Of a DNA stretch of 64,000 nucleotides, positions 28,101-43,100 are shown piece after piece (position 1 is the stretch's first letter; every line of letters starts with the position of its first letter). The DNA comes from Sclerurus mexicanus. Taxonomy: Eukaryota; Chordata; Aves; Passeriformes; Furnariidae. The stretch is taken from assembly GCA_013396755.1 (NCBI GenBank), contig VWZF01006663.1:310001-374000 (forward strand), in the 5' to 3' direction. The notes below the pieces were generated by a model, which saw only the letters and a program-made list of their open reading frames with translations, was not told the origin of the DNA and made no database searches. Both the position numbers and the translations under genes were made by a program.

Positions 28101-31100
28101 CACCAAGGCCCACAGGACTCCTGGGGGCACGGGCAGGCAGGTGCTCTCCGTGCCCTTGGTTTGACAATGCACCACTGTTGGGGGTCTGCATGGGGGAAAC
28201 AAGCACCCCAGCACTGGGGGAGGTGCATTTATCAAGTGGTGAGGTGGCACTTCCCATGAACTGGCAGCTTTGTTCTGCTACTACTAACAAAGGAAACTAT
28301 ACCACTGGTTTTTAATCAAAATACTCACATATTGAACAACATACCAGCAAAAACTCCTTTAGAATCTCTGGGGCAGGACACACTGAAATGCTAAATTTTC
28401 AGGTGTTTCCTCCAGCTCCTACTGTTTTCAAGAATTTACCACAGCTATCATCCTGCTTGAGATTAAAACCTTTCTGGCATTTACTTTTTATCATGTACAC
28501 TGCATGCATCAGCCTACGAGAAATGGATCTTTTTGTATTCAACAGCAAGAGGCAAGTCTTTTTAATAAAAGCACTCAGCACAGTGATGTTCAAACCTCTC
28601 TAGCTACCTTACTTCAAGCACTAAGAACTACAAGATTACTCAATATTGTAAAATTGTCAGCTAACTGTTCAAGAACAAATCACTTAAATCATGTTGCAAA
28701 AAAATCAGACTTGAGTCATATTCTTATTGTTCCCAGCATTCTTTATTATTCTGGTTTTTATTTTGTCTTCTACTTTGCAGCCAACATGAGGAACAAATTA
28801 CCAAAGCAGAAGGTGAATGCAAAAACACCACAATCAACCGATCTCTGTTAAACTTCTCCTTTCCAGGCTGGGCTCCTCAGGGTTGCAAGAAAGGCTGCTG
28901 CAAAATCCCAGAAGTCCTGTCCTGACAACATCCCCAGCTGTCCCTTCAGGAGAGCTCACTGAACACCACAGGTAAGGCACAGAGACAGGACTAAACATGC
29001 AACTGCCTCTGCTGAGTATGCCATTCAACAGCTTTCTCTCATATCAAAGATGCATTTCATTTTTCTTGTTCACTTCCTAAGAAAACACAGTCACAATGCA
29101 CTGGCACTCAAATGCATCAATTAGTTTAAACGAAAATCACCAGAATCTGTTTTGGTGACTGAAGAGTTTTTCAAGAAGCAGCTAACAAACTCAGAAATAT
29201 AGATTTAATTAATACATTGCAGTTACTCCTTAAAGGAAAAAATTGCTTTCTTCGGATTACGATCATATCTACTTTGTACCTCTTTGAAGGATAGGCCAAG
29301 CAGCCACACACGTGCAGTGTGTATTTATGTATCTGTGTGTACTCATGCTGAGCACAGAGCACACATACCACACTTCCATGCTGCTTTGGTGTTTAAAAGT
29401 GAAGACCAATGAGAGCTGAGGGTTCTCTAACAAAAGAAATCTGAAGAGAAGTGTGAATCAGAAACAGAGATGACTCCAATACTCAGGGTCTTACCAAACC
29501 TGCTAACACACCCCTTTAGATTCATTAGCACTGGCAGGATCAAATCCCCCCGGGCAGCCTGGTATGATACAAAGGCAACACAAACAGATGGAACATGTAA
29601 TTGCTACACTGGAAGTTTAATCCAAGCAGATGGCTCAGCAAGGAATCACTTTCACAAAAAGCTCAGGTATAGCAGATATGCCTCATTCAATTCTATACAC
29701 CTCAAATCCAATACTAAAAATGGTGCAGCACCCCACAAATGGAGCTGCGCTGACTGTGCCAGGGCTCAGCAGAAGGTTCCTCACCTAGTTCTAAGAGCAG
29801 AGCTCTCTTGTAAACTTACATATTCAACAGTTTCTCATGCACAGGCCACAGAGCATCACTTTCCTATTAATACATGGAAATGGATAACAGGGACTAGAGA
29901 AATGAAGCACAAGCTGCCAAGAGAGGCATTCTGCGTGGGAGGGAGCTCACTGGTTCTCTGACAGCAGACTTCCTGAATGCTTGAAGCCTTTGGATGTATG
30001 GCATTCAGAGCCTGCAGTGTGTAGGCAGTTCTGAAAAGTGACATTTCTAAGCTTCACAAAACACATATACACAATTGGACTTGAAATGTTGAAAATGCTA
30101 CACTGTTTCCCAAAACACAAACAAAAAAATCCTAATTTACATTAACAGGACTAAAGCAACTGCACAGAAGGAAGAATATCTTTTCCTTAGGGTAGAAGCC
30201 AATATCTCTGAGGATCTCTGTTGGTCTCCCTTAAGATTTTAGGGTTTGAATTCATGCCAACACATGCTGCTAAAGGAGAATAAATGATATTGATGACACT
30301 GCTGCTCCAAGGCTAAGTTTCATTAAAAAACTACCAGAAAAACTCAATAAAGCTGGGCACTGAAAATAACTGCACATCAACACAGACAGAAAACATACCA
30401 GTCCTCTGTATTGCAAGCAAAATGAACAATCTTCCCCCAGATGAGAGATCAAATCACACTGCAAGGAAGATACTCCATCCCGTCATTTTCTGAGCAAGCA
30501 GAAAGTATTTGTAGAACAGACTGATCATTACATGCTGTAATGATTTTTTTAATCATTTATTTTTCCAGAACGTGGAACGCTGTCGCCCTCTAGTGTTAAT
30601 CCAGGGAACACCATTCCACACCTTTATCCAGTGTTCTGTGCTCTGAAATCCCCAAACAGCGCATTTTCCAAGTGCTGTCATGTCAACTTTGACACAGAAA
30701 AAAGGTTGAGCACTCCACTGCAGCAGTCATTTGTATCTGTTGATGTGTACTAAAATCTCCCCAAAGAAAGCAGAATACATTCCCAAAACTTCCAGGGCAC
30801 ATCTATTCGGATGTCATGGCAATTTTTACTGTATTTTACACACAGTGTTTATTTATACACTGCAAAGTTGAACAGGTTAGTGATATCACTCTGAAATCCC
30901 TCACTTTGTCAGTGCACATCCTTCTGGAAAAGGCCAGCTGGGATGGTGCTGTGTTTACCCACACAGGAGGCAGAGGATGGGACTACTTCGGCAAAGAAAC
31001 TTGAATGTGACCCAAGCAGCCTGGGGCAAGATTTGGGATGAAGGACCAAGCCTCAGTCAGCTCTGTTGAACTGCTGCTCATTTGCATACTTAATACAATA

Positions 31101-34100
31101 AAAGCTCAGCAAGACTATGCAATCCACCTGAAAATATCCCAACAGTGAGTAGTTAACAGTTACTGAAATCACTAGGTTGAAAATCATTACTGACAACTTG
31201 AAAGGAAGTGTTTGAGTTTGTGGTAGCTAAAAAATAAATCCGGAGTACTCGGCTGTGCCAGGAGGTGGCAGCAAGACTGAAGTGAAGAGAGTCGATCTGC
31301 CACTTGAATTGATCACCCTCACGTCTGTCTGAAGCACAGCAGGGGCTTTGCTGCACGTGCAGTGGGGCTACTCACGTTAATGCCAAAGTCTGGTGAGGTG
31401 GAACTCCAGATGGCACCGATGCTCGCAGCAGCCAGCATTGCTTCCACCGCATGGATGCTGTTTGGCAAGTAACCTGGGGCAGAGGCAGAATGGTTACAGA
31501 TGGAGGAAGGCTAAAAAGCATCAAATCTTACACTAAATATAATACATAGACATATTAAAAACTCAAAATCCTACACTGAAGCATCATTTAGGCTCCACAC
31601 GCAACCACAGTGTCCTACTTTGAAGTCAAGTCAGAAACACAAGGAATTGGAAATAAATCTATTTATAAAAAAACCTGATACAAATATTTTTATCTACAAG
31701 GTTTTCCCACAATTTGTAAGTGTTCTTGCTTAATTAATGAGCCTTTCAGGATAAGAGGGCAACACACTGAAAAGAATAACTGGGCAAGAAAGTTTATGGA
31801 TTGATTGGGGAATATGTGTCTGTAGGAACAGCCATTAGAGAAGAAACAAGTATCTGGGAGAAAAGGTTCTAAATAGTTCAAAAGGAGAAATTGAGCTTTA
31901 CAAGGCTAAACACTGTCTGGTAGACACTGCCAGAATCTTAAACACAAAACAAGCAAAACCAGTGTCTCAGCTGATAAAGGAATAATACAGTGGGACAAGC
32001 CCTGGCACATTCCCACATAAATGTGGCTCTTCAGGTTTATCTCATTAGCTTGCAGCAAGACTTCAAGATTTAAATTCAATTCATTAAGACATACAGAATA
32101 AATTAATGTCAAAAAGTTAGATTTTCAGTGAGCTCAATTTGAGCAACTGTCCAGAAGGTGCTGGGTGGCTGAGACTGACTCTGCACTGACCAGAATCCAA
32201 CCCAAATAAAAACATACAACTGGAATTCACAAACTACACTGAGGTAGAGCAAAGATCTGGAGCTTCAGACTGTCCTTCTTAAGCAACCAAAATTATGTCC
32301 AAGTACTTTAAAAAAGGGCAGAATGGGCCTAATTGCAGGACTCTGACATCTAATTAGAATTCAGCATTTGAAAGCAAACAAAGAGCAGCAAAACTGCTTT
32401 TCACCTGCTTAGCAGCAGCGTGAGCAGTGACAGATCTTGGACTGCAGGTGCACCACAAGGCTCCATCAGACAGGAAACACTAGTGCAAGATGCCTCTCAA
32501 AGACACCTATGGATGTACTTTTCAGGACAGGAACCAAGATCACAGATCTTAACAGCAGTTGCTATTACATTAACTTTATAATATAGGTGGATGCTGGGCT
32601 TGAGTTTTGCCACTTTGCACATACAGCTTGAAAAAACCCCATCATCATTTTCCAATTTCATGAAAAGTAAACTTTAAAATTAAGTCTCACACTGAGACTT
32701 TTCCTCATGATTAAAAAAAACAACCCAAAATCAGTGAAATCACTTTCTTAAACCAGCACAGCCACTTCAGTTACTGTAAGCAGCTGTGCTTTTGGGAGTA
32801 GTAACTTTGAAAACAGCATTATGACTTAGGCCCAACAATTTCTAGAAAACACACAACTGTGAGTAAAAGCCTCCTACCATGTTAAGATATAAATTACTCC
32901 CCAGAATTGCCTACAGCTTGTGGGGTTTTGTTCAATGAAGTTCTTAAGCACATAAAGTGCAGCAAAACCTCACACCCATAAAGGAATTATTTACTTTGCT
33001 ATTTTCCCCTTGGGGCCGAGGTTTATGACACAGGGTACAGTACTCAAATCTTTGTGCTTTCTCTTTTAAGACAAATCTTCCTCCCTAAATGATAATTTGA
33101 AATACGTGAACCAGAACAGATTTAAATGTCATTTTGTGTTACAAAAGCAGTTCTTTAATTGATGCCAAATACTTCCAGTGAGCATCAGGGGGCCAGAGTG
33201 CAATGTAAACTGAAAGATCTCTCCCCATGCTTTGGAGCAGTTGATACCTTGCCATAACTTACGAGCTTCAGTTCTATTATAAGCAATTCTCCCTTTCACC
33301 ACTCCTCCACAAAAGCCCTTAAGGCAAGAACACAAGTCTCTGCTGATTACTGTGAGCCAGACAATGATATCATTACTTGCATTTGTCAGTTAGCTTTGAG
33401 GTGGTGGTTGAGTTTTGGAGGATAGCAGCCAAAACTGCCCAAAGGTATGAAACATGCACAGCAGCTTACTCTGCATTTCTCTTTATCCAATCGCTGCAGG
33501 CAGCCAGCCTGACCACCAGGATTTCACATTTGTCCCAACACCAGGTGCTATGAATAAAAATGTGTTTCTATTCTGGCTAGAGATTCTCCAAACACAGCAA
33601 CGTAAGAATTCATATTCCTTCTCTTTCAGCAGCTCCCTGGGACAAACTAAGCAGGACAAGTGGTACCTTAAAAACAGTTTGGATTTTTTTTTAAGAGGCA
33701 CTTACAGCCTGATCTGCTCAGGACAGCATTTTCTGTCAGTTGCTATTTGCTTAATCTAGCACTGAGATTACATTTACATGTGTTCACTTACACTGCAGTA
33801 CTTCACTAACAGAACAGGTAAAAAAATAGTCTAAAATTTTATATAATCATGCTGAAAACTACGTCAAAAGTCTCATTTCTCAGAATGCTGAGAGCACATT
33901 CCATGAAAGTATCTAATGCTTTCAGGAAGCAGAACAAATGTGTATGCAGAAGCAGAGGCATCCAAACATTGCCAGTCACCTGCACGAAAGAACAACTGAA
34001 CTGGGACCCTGCATCAAAGAATTTGTATGAGCCTTGAAATAATGCATCAGGAGGAAGGAAATAGGGAGCTGCAACTGAAACACCTTATACTATTGAACTA

Positions 34101-37100
34101 CACCTGCTCTCACACAGAAGACTCAGTCAAAGACCAGACTTTGAGTTTCCCTTTCCAATGTTAATACAGCATTTCGTACTCCTGCTGCAGGACTTCAAAG
34201 TGGCCATCCTACCTAACATTACTGTGGCCTGAGTCTATTAGTAACATGCTAATCTCCTTACAAAGCTAGCTTTAAAACCCATGTAAGCAACTAGGGCTAA
34301 TACAGTTACTATAGATAAAATACCAGCTTTAAAATACCAGCTTTAAACAATGTAATTCGTTGATGTTTTGTTGAGGGTGTTTTTGTGTGAACACATAGGG
34401 AAGATTAGATTGTTTTTAACTGCTGACTTGTAATAGAAAAAGCTGGCTACAGGGATATAATAGAAGCAATATATCCAGAGATGAGAAACATACTCCCTGT
34501 TTTATTTTATTCCTACTTCAGTCATTGTTATTTGCCAAACAGATGGCCAGGGGGAGACCAGGAGTACTTCACATGTGGATCTGTGCAGCTTGCATTAGGT
34601 ATTGTGTGTCTCTTCCAACTGTTCAAGCATCCCTGACAGTACTGCAAGACATCTTTAGAGGAAGAAATATGTTTCACCACACATCTGCTTCAATTATGTT
34701 TACTATTAAGTGCTATCTCCTTAGTGACGGAAAGGGAAGACTAGGAAGAAATGAAGCTGAAAAAGTGCTGACACCGCTGCCTGTCCACCCACATTCACCC
34801 ACCTCCAACTTTAACATACTATTACTGTCAAGATGCAATCACAAATTGTATTGAACCAACTAGGGGATGTGTTAAGTATAACGAAAAGTTAGTCTTGTCT
34901 TAGAGGCAGTAAAGTATGGGGATGAAATCCACAGGAAAACAACATTAAAAGTCTCATGTGTAATTCTAACAGCTCAAATTTTAAGACAAAGTGTCAAGAG
35001 GACGAGGGACACCAGGGGAAGGGAAGGAGCAGGAACTGCACCACAGCTCATCTGATACAGACAACTCTGACTGAAGATTACAAGAAAAAGAGTCTCCCCA
35101 GCCAGGGTAGGGAGGCAGAATGATAAAATGCAGAATGAAAAAAATTGCCCAGAAGAAGACACACACACAAAAAGATCCTGTATTTAAAAAGCTTTACCTG
35201 ATCCCAAAACCACACTGATTTTAAGGAAAAGAGGCTGCCTAGATTCATTAAATCTTTTTTGTTATCAAAAGTACAGGGCTTTGTAAGGACTCCAAGCACA
35301 ATGCCAGCCTTCTTCCACAAACCAGCTGTACCTGCTCATAAAGATGTACTTAAGCTATTGAAATATTCAGAGGGCCCACACCACAGAGATCCCTGGTCCC
35401 TGCAGCAGCCAGGCAGACTCAGATGTGCAGGTGCCACCCAGGAAACTTGCTCTGGAAATGCACAAAAAGGCCAAGGGAAAAAACAGCTGCAACTCAGGCA
35501 GATGATGGGAGCTTAACTCCAAAGACCAGGGAGCCAAGATCCAAAGAGTGTTTCTCATTGTATTTTCAATGTATTTCCTTCCTTTTCTATTTATTTGTTT
35601 TGGTGATGTGGGTTTTTTTCCTTTAAATAACAGTAACACCACCAAATAGCAAGGAATTGCAATTTGGGCCTCCTCTTGAAATCACTAAAAACCCTTCCAG
35701 GCTTCCCACTGGAAGTCACATACATCATGACACACGTTTTCTCTCCCAAGAACAGGGCCAAGTGCACATTTAAAATCCGACCCTTTCTGTGGAAGGAAAG
35801 CCTGACATTAAGAATGAATTTCCAAAAGAAACTGTAAATCCCTACCTCTGCAAGCATGTAAAACATGTGCATAAATAAAAACAGCATTATCTAAAAAGTA
35901 CTATTTTATTCATACATTTTTTTAGAGTATCACTTATGCCTTTTAACTTTAAAAAGTAAAACCAGCTACCAAAACAACAAATCATATTCCTAAGTCAGCC
36001 AGCCTCCAGTTGTGGCAAACAAGACAGTCATTAGCTAAAAGGATCTGCTACTAAAAATCATAATAACACCATTATTAGCTCAATTATTAGCAGCACAGTC
36101 TACAGCGATATTTCCAGGAGCATGTTTTCCTCCAGCTACAGAGTGCATTCTGTTGTTCCTCAACAAGTGATCAGATATGAACATGATGGTGTTAAGACTG
36201 AAAAGGGAGCCAAAATTAGAGCATCTTAACTTAGTCTTGACTCAGACTAGCCTTCTCAGCTTCACTGGACAGTTCATACCCAATTAAGGATTTAGCTCTA
36301 ATTCTGTGTTAAAACCCAAGCCACCAGCTGTGATAATTTAAGTGGTCAGTTACCAATTCCAGAGAATACTCAGACCATATGCATGAAATGAGCTCTACTG
36401 AGTTTATTTTACATTTTCATGTCATATTTGTAGGTTTAAAAAACATACCCTTCTGGTGTTCAAAATACAGGTTTAAGTTTCTAACATGCAGAAAAACAAA
36501 CAGTTTCATCACTTGGGATTTGCATCACATAAGAAATTACACATACTTAGGAAAATGGCCAAGTATTGCTCAAATCATGTGATTCCAGTAGTACAATGGA
36601 TATGCACACTAGACTTCCAGGCAGGAGTCAAGGAGCTTCAAGGATATTGCAGTTCTGACTTGCACCACACTGACAAAACTAGAGTTACAGAGCACATGGC
36701 GCAGAAATGAAGCAGCTCCGCTGGAAGATCAAAACCAGCAATTTAGAAATAAATGAACTGAGAGCAGCTTGAGTAACTCCTTTCTGTGGCCGGACTGTAC
36801 AAAGCCATTCACAAGATAAAACACTGTTTATATAGAAAACAATCTACATCGGTCTTATGACTGCAGAGCATCCGGTGAGACACCAGAAGGATCATGAGGC
36901 TCTTAGTACTGATCTCCACACTGCTTTGACTTGGAAAGTTACTGCCCACCAGCTGTTCACTAACACCATTCTGGAAGAGACTCCTCCCAAAGGCAGTGGG
37001 AGAAGGCAGTGTAAGTCCACTCCTCAAGACCTGCAGCTCACTGAACACCAGATTACCTGGGGCTGTAGGGTCAGGAATTGCCAGCTGGCACCAGACCAAG

Positions 37101-40100
37101 CAACCTGGAACCATCATTTCCAGACTGCCCCTGAGTGAATCTGCCAGACCTTGTGAGCCAAGGCTCAGCAAGCAGCAGTTTCCATCACTTCTGCTTTCGC
37201 AGTGTTTATGAAGCAGACCTTAGTGAAGTTTTGAATGAGGTACATTCCTTCCTCCTTCAGTACTAGAGAACCTGCAGGCTAATCCAGGTTCCTTCCCTCT
37301 AGAAGTATGTTTCCTACAAATGTAAATACAGCAGCATAAGAGCCTTTTCTTTAGGAAGTTCCTGTGAAATAGGATTTCACATTCATGTTTCTGTAACCCA
37401 CTTGCATATTTAAAGAAGAAAGATTCTACCTCCTGTCCTTTAGAGGACACTACTCACCAACAACTCTGTCTCCTGCTTTTATTCCCATCTTCCTCATGGC
37501 TGCAGCATACAAAGCTACAGCTTGTCTCAGTTCTTCAAAAGTAACTTTCAAGATTTCTTCTTTGCCTTCCCCTGAGGAAAGAAAATTAAAATAACCAGTC
37601 AGAAATTAAACATTGCAGCATAAGCAGAGTCTAGTACAACTAATTCTGGAAGAATACAAAGCAACTTTAAGAGTTTCCACTAATATTTATACTTTTTGCT
37701 TGTTAAGTTTCCATTATGCTGTAGCAAGCTTTTCTTTTTAGTGAGAATCAAGTATTAATCAGTGACAAAAGGACATTTCTAAAAACAGATACATCTGCAA
37801 AAACACAAAGTATTCACTGGAGAAAGGTGTATCCTCAAAGGGCATTCATGATAAATAGACTACACTCACTAAGGTTAATTTCTAACATGGAAATAACCTT
37901 ATTCTCCCTTTTTGCTCAGTTTTCTCATTAGCTCTAGGAAGTCAAATCAAGCTGCCAAGTTTACATTATATTACAGCAAGTCACTAACTCAAAAATCATG
38001 TGCATACAAGCCTGACTTTCAATATGCTTTTTAAACACCTGCCTTTGTCAACACTGCACAAAGCAAACAAACTACCCTGGACTCCATCTCTGAAAGTATC
38101 TGTAGGGTGTTTTCACTTTTGTACTGAATGTCAGATGTTACATAAGCTGTTAATAAATCACTTGTGAAACAAAATGAACAAATCTAAATGTTATGAAAGG
38201 GAAAATTCATCATCTTAAAGGCCCTTTTCTGTACCTCCTCAATGTGACTCCACATCATTCAGCCTGTGCTGTTTACAGTATCCAGGACTTCTCATGAAAA
38301 CACATATGCCAAGGATGTCACAAGAAAGGTGAACTGCATACCCTGGTACTCAGTGCAAAGCAGCTGCCAGTCTGACTGCCTTAAGCAGAGAACAGTATTT
38401 TTGAATGTTTTGCCTTCTTAGACTTTCCTGCCAATAAATCTGGACTTCCAGAGCAAGAGAGCAGGTCAAGATACAAAACAACAGAAGTCCATGTAACATG
38501 TAGTTCATAAACTGAGCAGGCACTGCCAACAGAGTCCGTGTTCCCACAGAACAACAGGAAATGGGACTCCGATCTTGTTCCATGATTAAGGCCCCAGGAG
38601 AAGGGAGGCATGAAAAGGATTCACCATGGGAGCCAGTGACAAGTGAAGTTATTTAGGAAAGTTACATTTACATTCCTGTGCTCTAGTGCACCCACACTGC
38701 TCCCCCAGACTCACCCCTAGTGAACACACACACCTGAACCAGGTCCCCAGACCACCACTCTGACCTACCAGCACAGGGTTAACAAAAAATACTCTGACTT
38801 AAGAGGTCTTAAGAAGATTAAGCACAGCAGAAGGTCATGAAAGAAATGCAGGTGGAAGTCTGTTCACCACAGAGGAGCCAAAGTATTCACTTCAGCACAG
38901 ATACAATAATTAACTAGAAAATAATTTAGCTCCTTTTGGTGTCATCACCTGTGATCATGTGACACAAAGCAGTGAGTCTCCAGTACAACCCATGATTTCC
39001 ATACAACACCTACAGGGACAATGTAAACACATGTCAAACCAAATAATTCACTAAACTGGCAATAATCCCTTCAATAACTTGAAGTGACAATATTTAACTC
39101 CACTTTTTCTCAAGTTGAATGTTTAGCTTTTAACATTAACAAATCAATCACATCAATTCTACATACATTTAGAGTCAACTTACTAATCAATGTTTGGCTT
39201 TCAGGTGCTCCACAAGATGTACTTAACCACATTGATTTTTTCCTCCATTAAATAATAGATAAAGAAGCTTTTCTAATGATCTCAAACTCTGAAAGCTGTG
39301 AGTCCGTCCCTTTGAAGCCAGCTTCCTGTTACAAGCCTCACTTCTATCCAACTTCACCAAATCAATTCTTATTACACCAAAACTGGGTCACAGACTTTCC
39401 CATTCCCTCTGTACTGGTACTTGATTATATACATATGTATGATCAGAGAGGTTTCTCTCAACATCTCTACCCAGTAAAATGCAACTCATAAGTACTTCTT
39501 TAGCAGCAACCTTACAGAAGGTGATTCTGATGTCTCACATTGTTTTTCAACTTTTACTATCAGAAGAGTAACATACAAGTAAAACTCATCTCTATATATC
39601 TGGAATCAGAAACTAAGATTTTTAACACCTACACAATCAGTCCATAGTTCTGCATCTTTTCCTCTGCTAAGGAGCTGCAAGTCTTCATTGTTCATTGTTA
39701 AGCTACTAAGAAGCATCACTGCTTGGTCAGTCTCATGATAAGGATTAGGCACAGCAAAGGGGAAGCTCAGAACACAGCTCCCTTAGGAAGCATTCACACA
39801 CCTGCACAGAAGATAATCCCATCCAACAGATTAGAATCAATTTTTAAAGTTACTGAAGTCAGCAGACAAAAAAAGTCTCTTCTCTGTATCTCAACATTAC
39901 CATCCTTGTGACTATACACAGATTTTACTAGACTTAAACCTTCAGTGTAACAAAAAAATTAAGACTGAGCTTTAGTTTTCCAGACAACTGAAATTCCAGC
40001 TGACCCATTTACATAACGGTCCTTTCAGTATTGCCAAAAGCAGAGTTAATTCATACCTACACCCCATGTAGTGCTTTGTATTCCTAAAATAAAAGGCATA

Positions 40101-43100
40101 GGAAGAGGGTGGGAAGGACAATACCAAGCAACAGTGCCAAAATACTTCCTGAAGGCAAGTGTTAGGCAAGAGTTTGACAAATGTGAAATAACACCTCAAA
40201 TACTGAGTGCTGCTAAACACAGAAGGACCCCCACTGTCCTCATGAAGTTGAGCACATTCTAAAAAAACTTCATTTCATTTGCCAAGGGCTTTTCAGAACT
40301 AGCTGTATTCCCAGAGTATGTTTTGCTGGTTTTTATTGCAGAGCTATGTCACAGATTGTGCAGACTTACTTACTTGATTAGCCTTTTTAGCTCCTTACCC
40401 AAACCAGTTTATTTCAAGGTTTCATCAGAGCTGTTTCACAAGGCCTAGTGCTGTGAACTGTAGATAAATATAAACCATTAATTTTTTCTTACTTGCTGCA
40501 TACAGTGCAATCTTGTCATTGTCCTTGTGCTTCAGGAGATTCTCTGCATAGTTCAAACGGCTGCCCTTAAACCATTCTGGGACATCTGCAATGCTTTTGG
40601 ATGTATCAACCACCTGGAAAAAATATATAATACAAATTTCTTTTTGAGAGAAATCAGCTAATTAATTCCAAGCTCCTTTTAAACTGCATTAGGCAAGAAT
40701 CACTTCTCCCATCTTACAGAGGGCAGACAGACACTGAATCCTTTAATTACTGGCCTGGAAAGATTAATTATTTGTCCACTGTCACAAGCAAATACGTCAC
40801 TACAAGAAAACTAGAGAAAGTTCCTTGCTGACAGTTCTACCTTTGGACCAGCCTTTAATACACAAGTAAAACAGACCGCTGTGATCCAGACCACAAAGCC
40901 CAGGCAAACCACAGCAACCACTGGGGTTTAACCTCTGGGAACACCCCAAATGGGCTGAGCTGCAGAATATTGAAACTCTCTCACAGGAGATAATCCCCAG
41001 CCTCCCTCTCAGGAAGCTGTGAGCACCCACTCTCCCCAGCATGAGTCACACGGCAGAGAGACCAACATCAGGAACTCGGACAATGGTAACTCAAAATAAT
41101 AAACTGTACAGTCAAAGGTAACAAAAAAACTCCAGCTTTTTATTATGATTTGCCATTTTTTTAGAATTAAGGTCCAACAGCCTAATAAACCTATATTAAC
41201 TACCCATTTAGGACTAAGACATGCAAAGAATTGAAAAATGCAATGAAAAGTCATCAAAAATACATTCAGATTAAATAAATCCCCCATCTTGAATTAATTC
41301 AGCCTTGAAGTATTATGCCTTGATAACAGTGACAGGTAAAGAGCCCCTTAGCATTAGCCCCAAATAACTGAATTCCTTCCAAAATGCCCCACTGCTCGGC
41401 AATTCAACCGCTCAGCAGCATGTGCATTTTAAAATCTTTAAATAGAAACTTTATTTTATAGTTGTGTTTTTGAAAGCTTCACTTTATACCCTCAGGTTCT
41501 CTCATGGATTGCACATATATTATAGAAACAACATTCCTTCAGACTAAGTGAAAAGCTCTTCTGAAAGCCAGGCAGAGCTCAAAATACCTCCCATTCCAGA
41601 AAACCTAATGGTTTTGTGCTTTGAGATGGGCAGTGTATGTATTGCTGGAGGCAATCCTAAAATTCATTTAAAAGCCAAGTTCATGTGGAAGTGCTCTACT
41701 GCATTACTTTATTTCAAATCTATTTTCCAAAAATGGGAACTCAAATAGACTTCTCTGCTCTAACAAATAGCAAGAATTGAGTTAACATTTAAATTCTATC
41801 AACTCTGGCTACAGAAATTATTTTTTTATACCAACATATATTACTGCAGTAATTAGAAGCTGCTCTTAGATCTGACTCATTTCTGACTTCCTTTGCTTGA
41901 AGAAAAGCGAGCAGAATGTTTTCAACATTTTCCAGGACAATATCCAACATAACTATTTTTTCCTGAAGTGGAAAAAAAATCCTTCAAAGAGCTTCAAAGA
42001 TCTCCACTAGCACAAGGTGCTGAAATCACATACTTGATGCTCTAGTATTTTCTCCCCAGGTATGACTTCTAGTCAGGCCCAGTCTCTTTGGTAGAGGTAC
42101 TTTGTTACATGAACAACCTGATCTCCTGGTTAGAGGCCCCTCCCCAGGACCAACAGCTGTCAGGTGCTTCCCATAGCAAAAAGAAAATAGACTCCACATT
42201 CCTCATTGAAAAATCAGCTACTTCTAACTTGACAGGCCAATGCCAAAGCTGCCATGCCAGTGCAGCTTTGCACACTGCAAGTAGCGTGTTCTTTTCACAA
42301 GTGACAAGGATATGGATTGCTGCACAGTGACATCAGCATGTCTACATCAAATATTTAAACTTAGTAAAGGTTCTAAGTAAAACAAGGGCTGCTCATGTTA
42401 TATGTATACAATGTAAAATGTAAACATTTAATTGTTTTTCTTCGAATGACCTGTGAAAGAAACTGTTTCACTGGCTGGGAACAAAGGAGTCAGCTCCGGT
42501 CCGTGAAAAACTTTGTTTACCTCAAAGCATCATGCTTACTTTCAACAGCCAGCCAGGACCAAGCTGTAAGGTACTTCAAATCAAGCTTCTCAGCTCTTTA
42601 GCTACCAAAGAGTATCTCAGTTACTGTGACCTGCCTTTCCTCCTGACACACAGCAGAAACAGACCAATGGCAAGGACTAGCAGCAAGTCAGCAAAGCTGG
42701 AGTCAAGCCTTGAAGCTGACACTGAGGGAAAGAAACAGCAACATCCACAAGTGCCTCAGTACCTCCTGCAGTCCCTGTCTATCATCTAACCCTCCTTCTC
42801 CTGCCTCAACACCTGACATCACAGCAACACTACTACACCACAGGCACACAGGGGCTGCAGCACACAAGCAGTCTAGTTAAAGCTTTCCTGGACACCTCCA
42901 TCTTCTTGCTACTCATCCTCAATAAACAACCATTTTTAGGGCACCATCTCCTGCTTCAGTTTCCTTCCAGTTCATGAGCCATTGCTGGCACCTGGAGGGA
43001 CTGAATTCCAGGACTGCCAGTCCTGTAAGGCAAGAGAACAAGTGTTACTGTCCAGCTTGCTCAGTACAGATACAGGTGCTAACCAGTTCCTCTGAACTGC

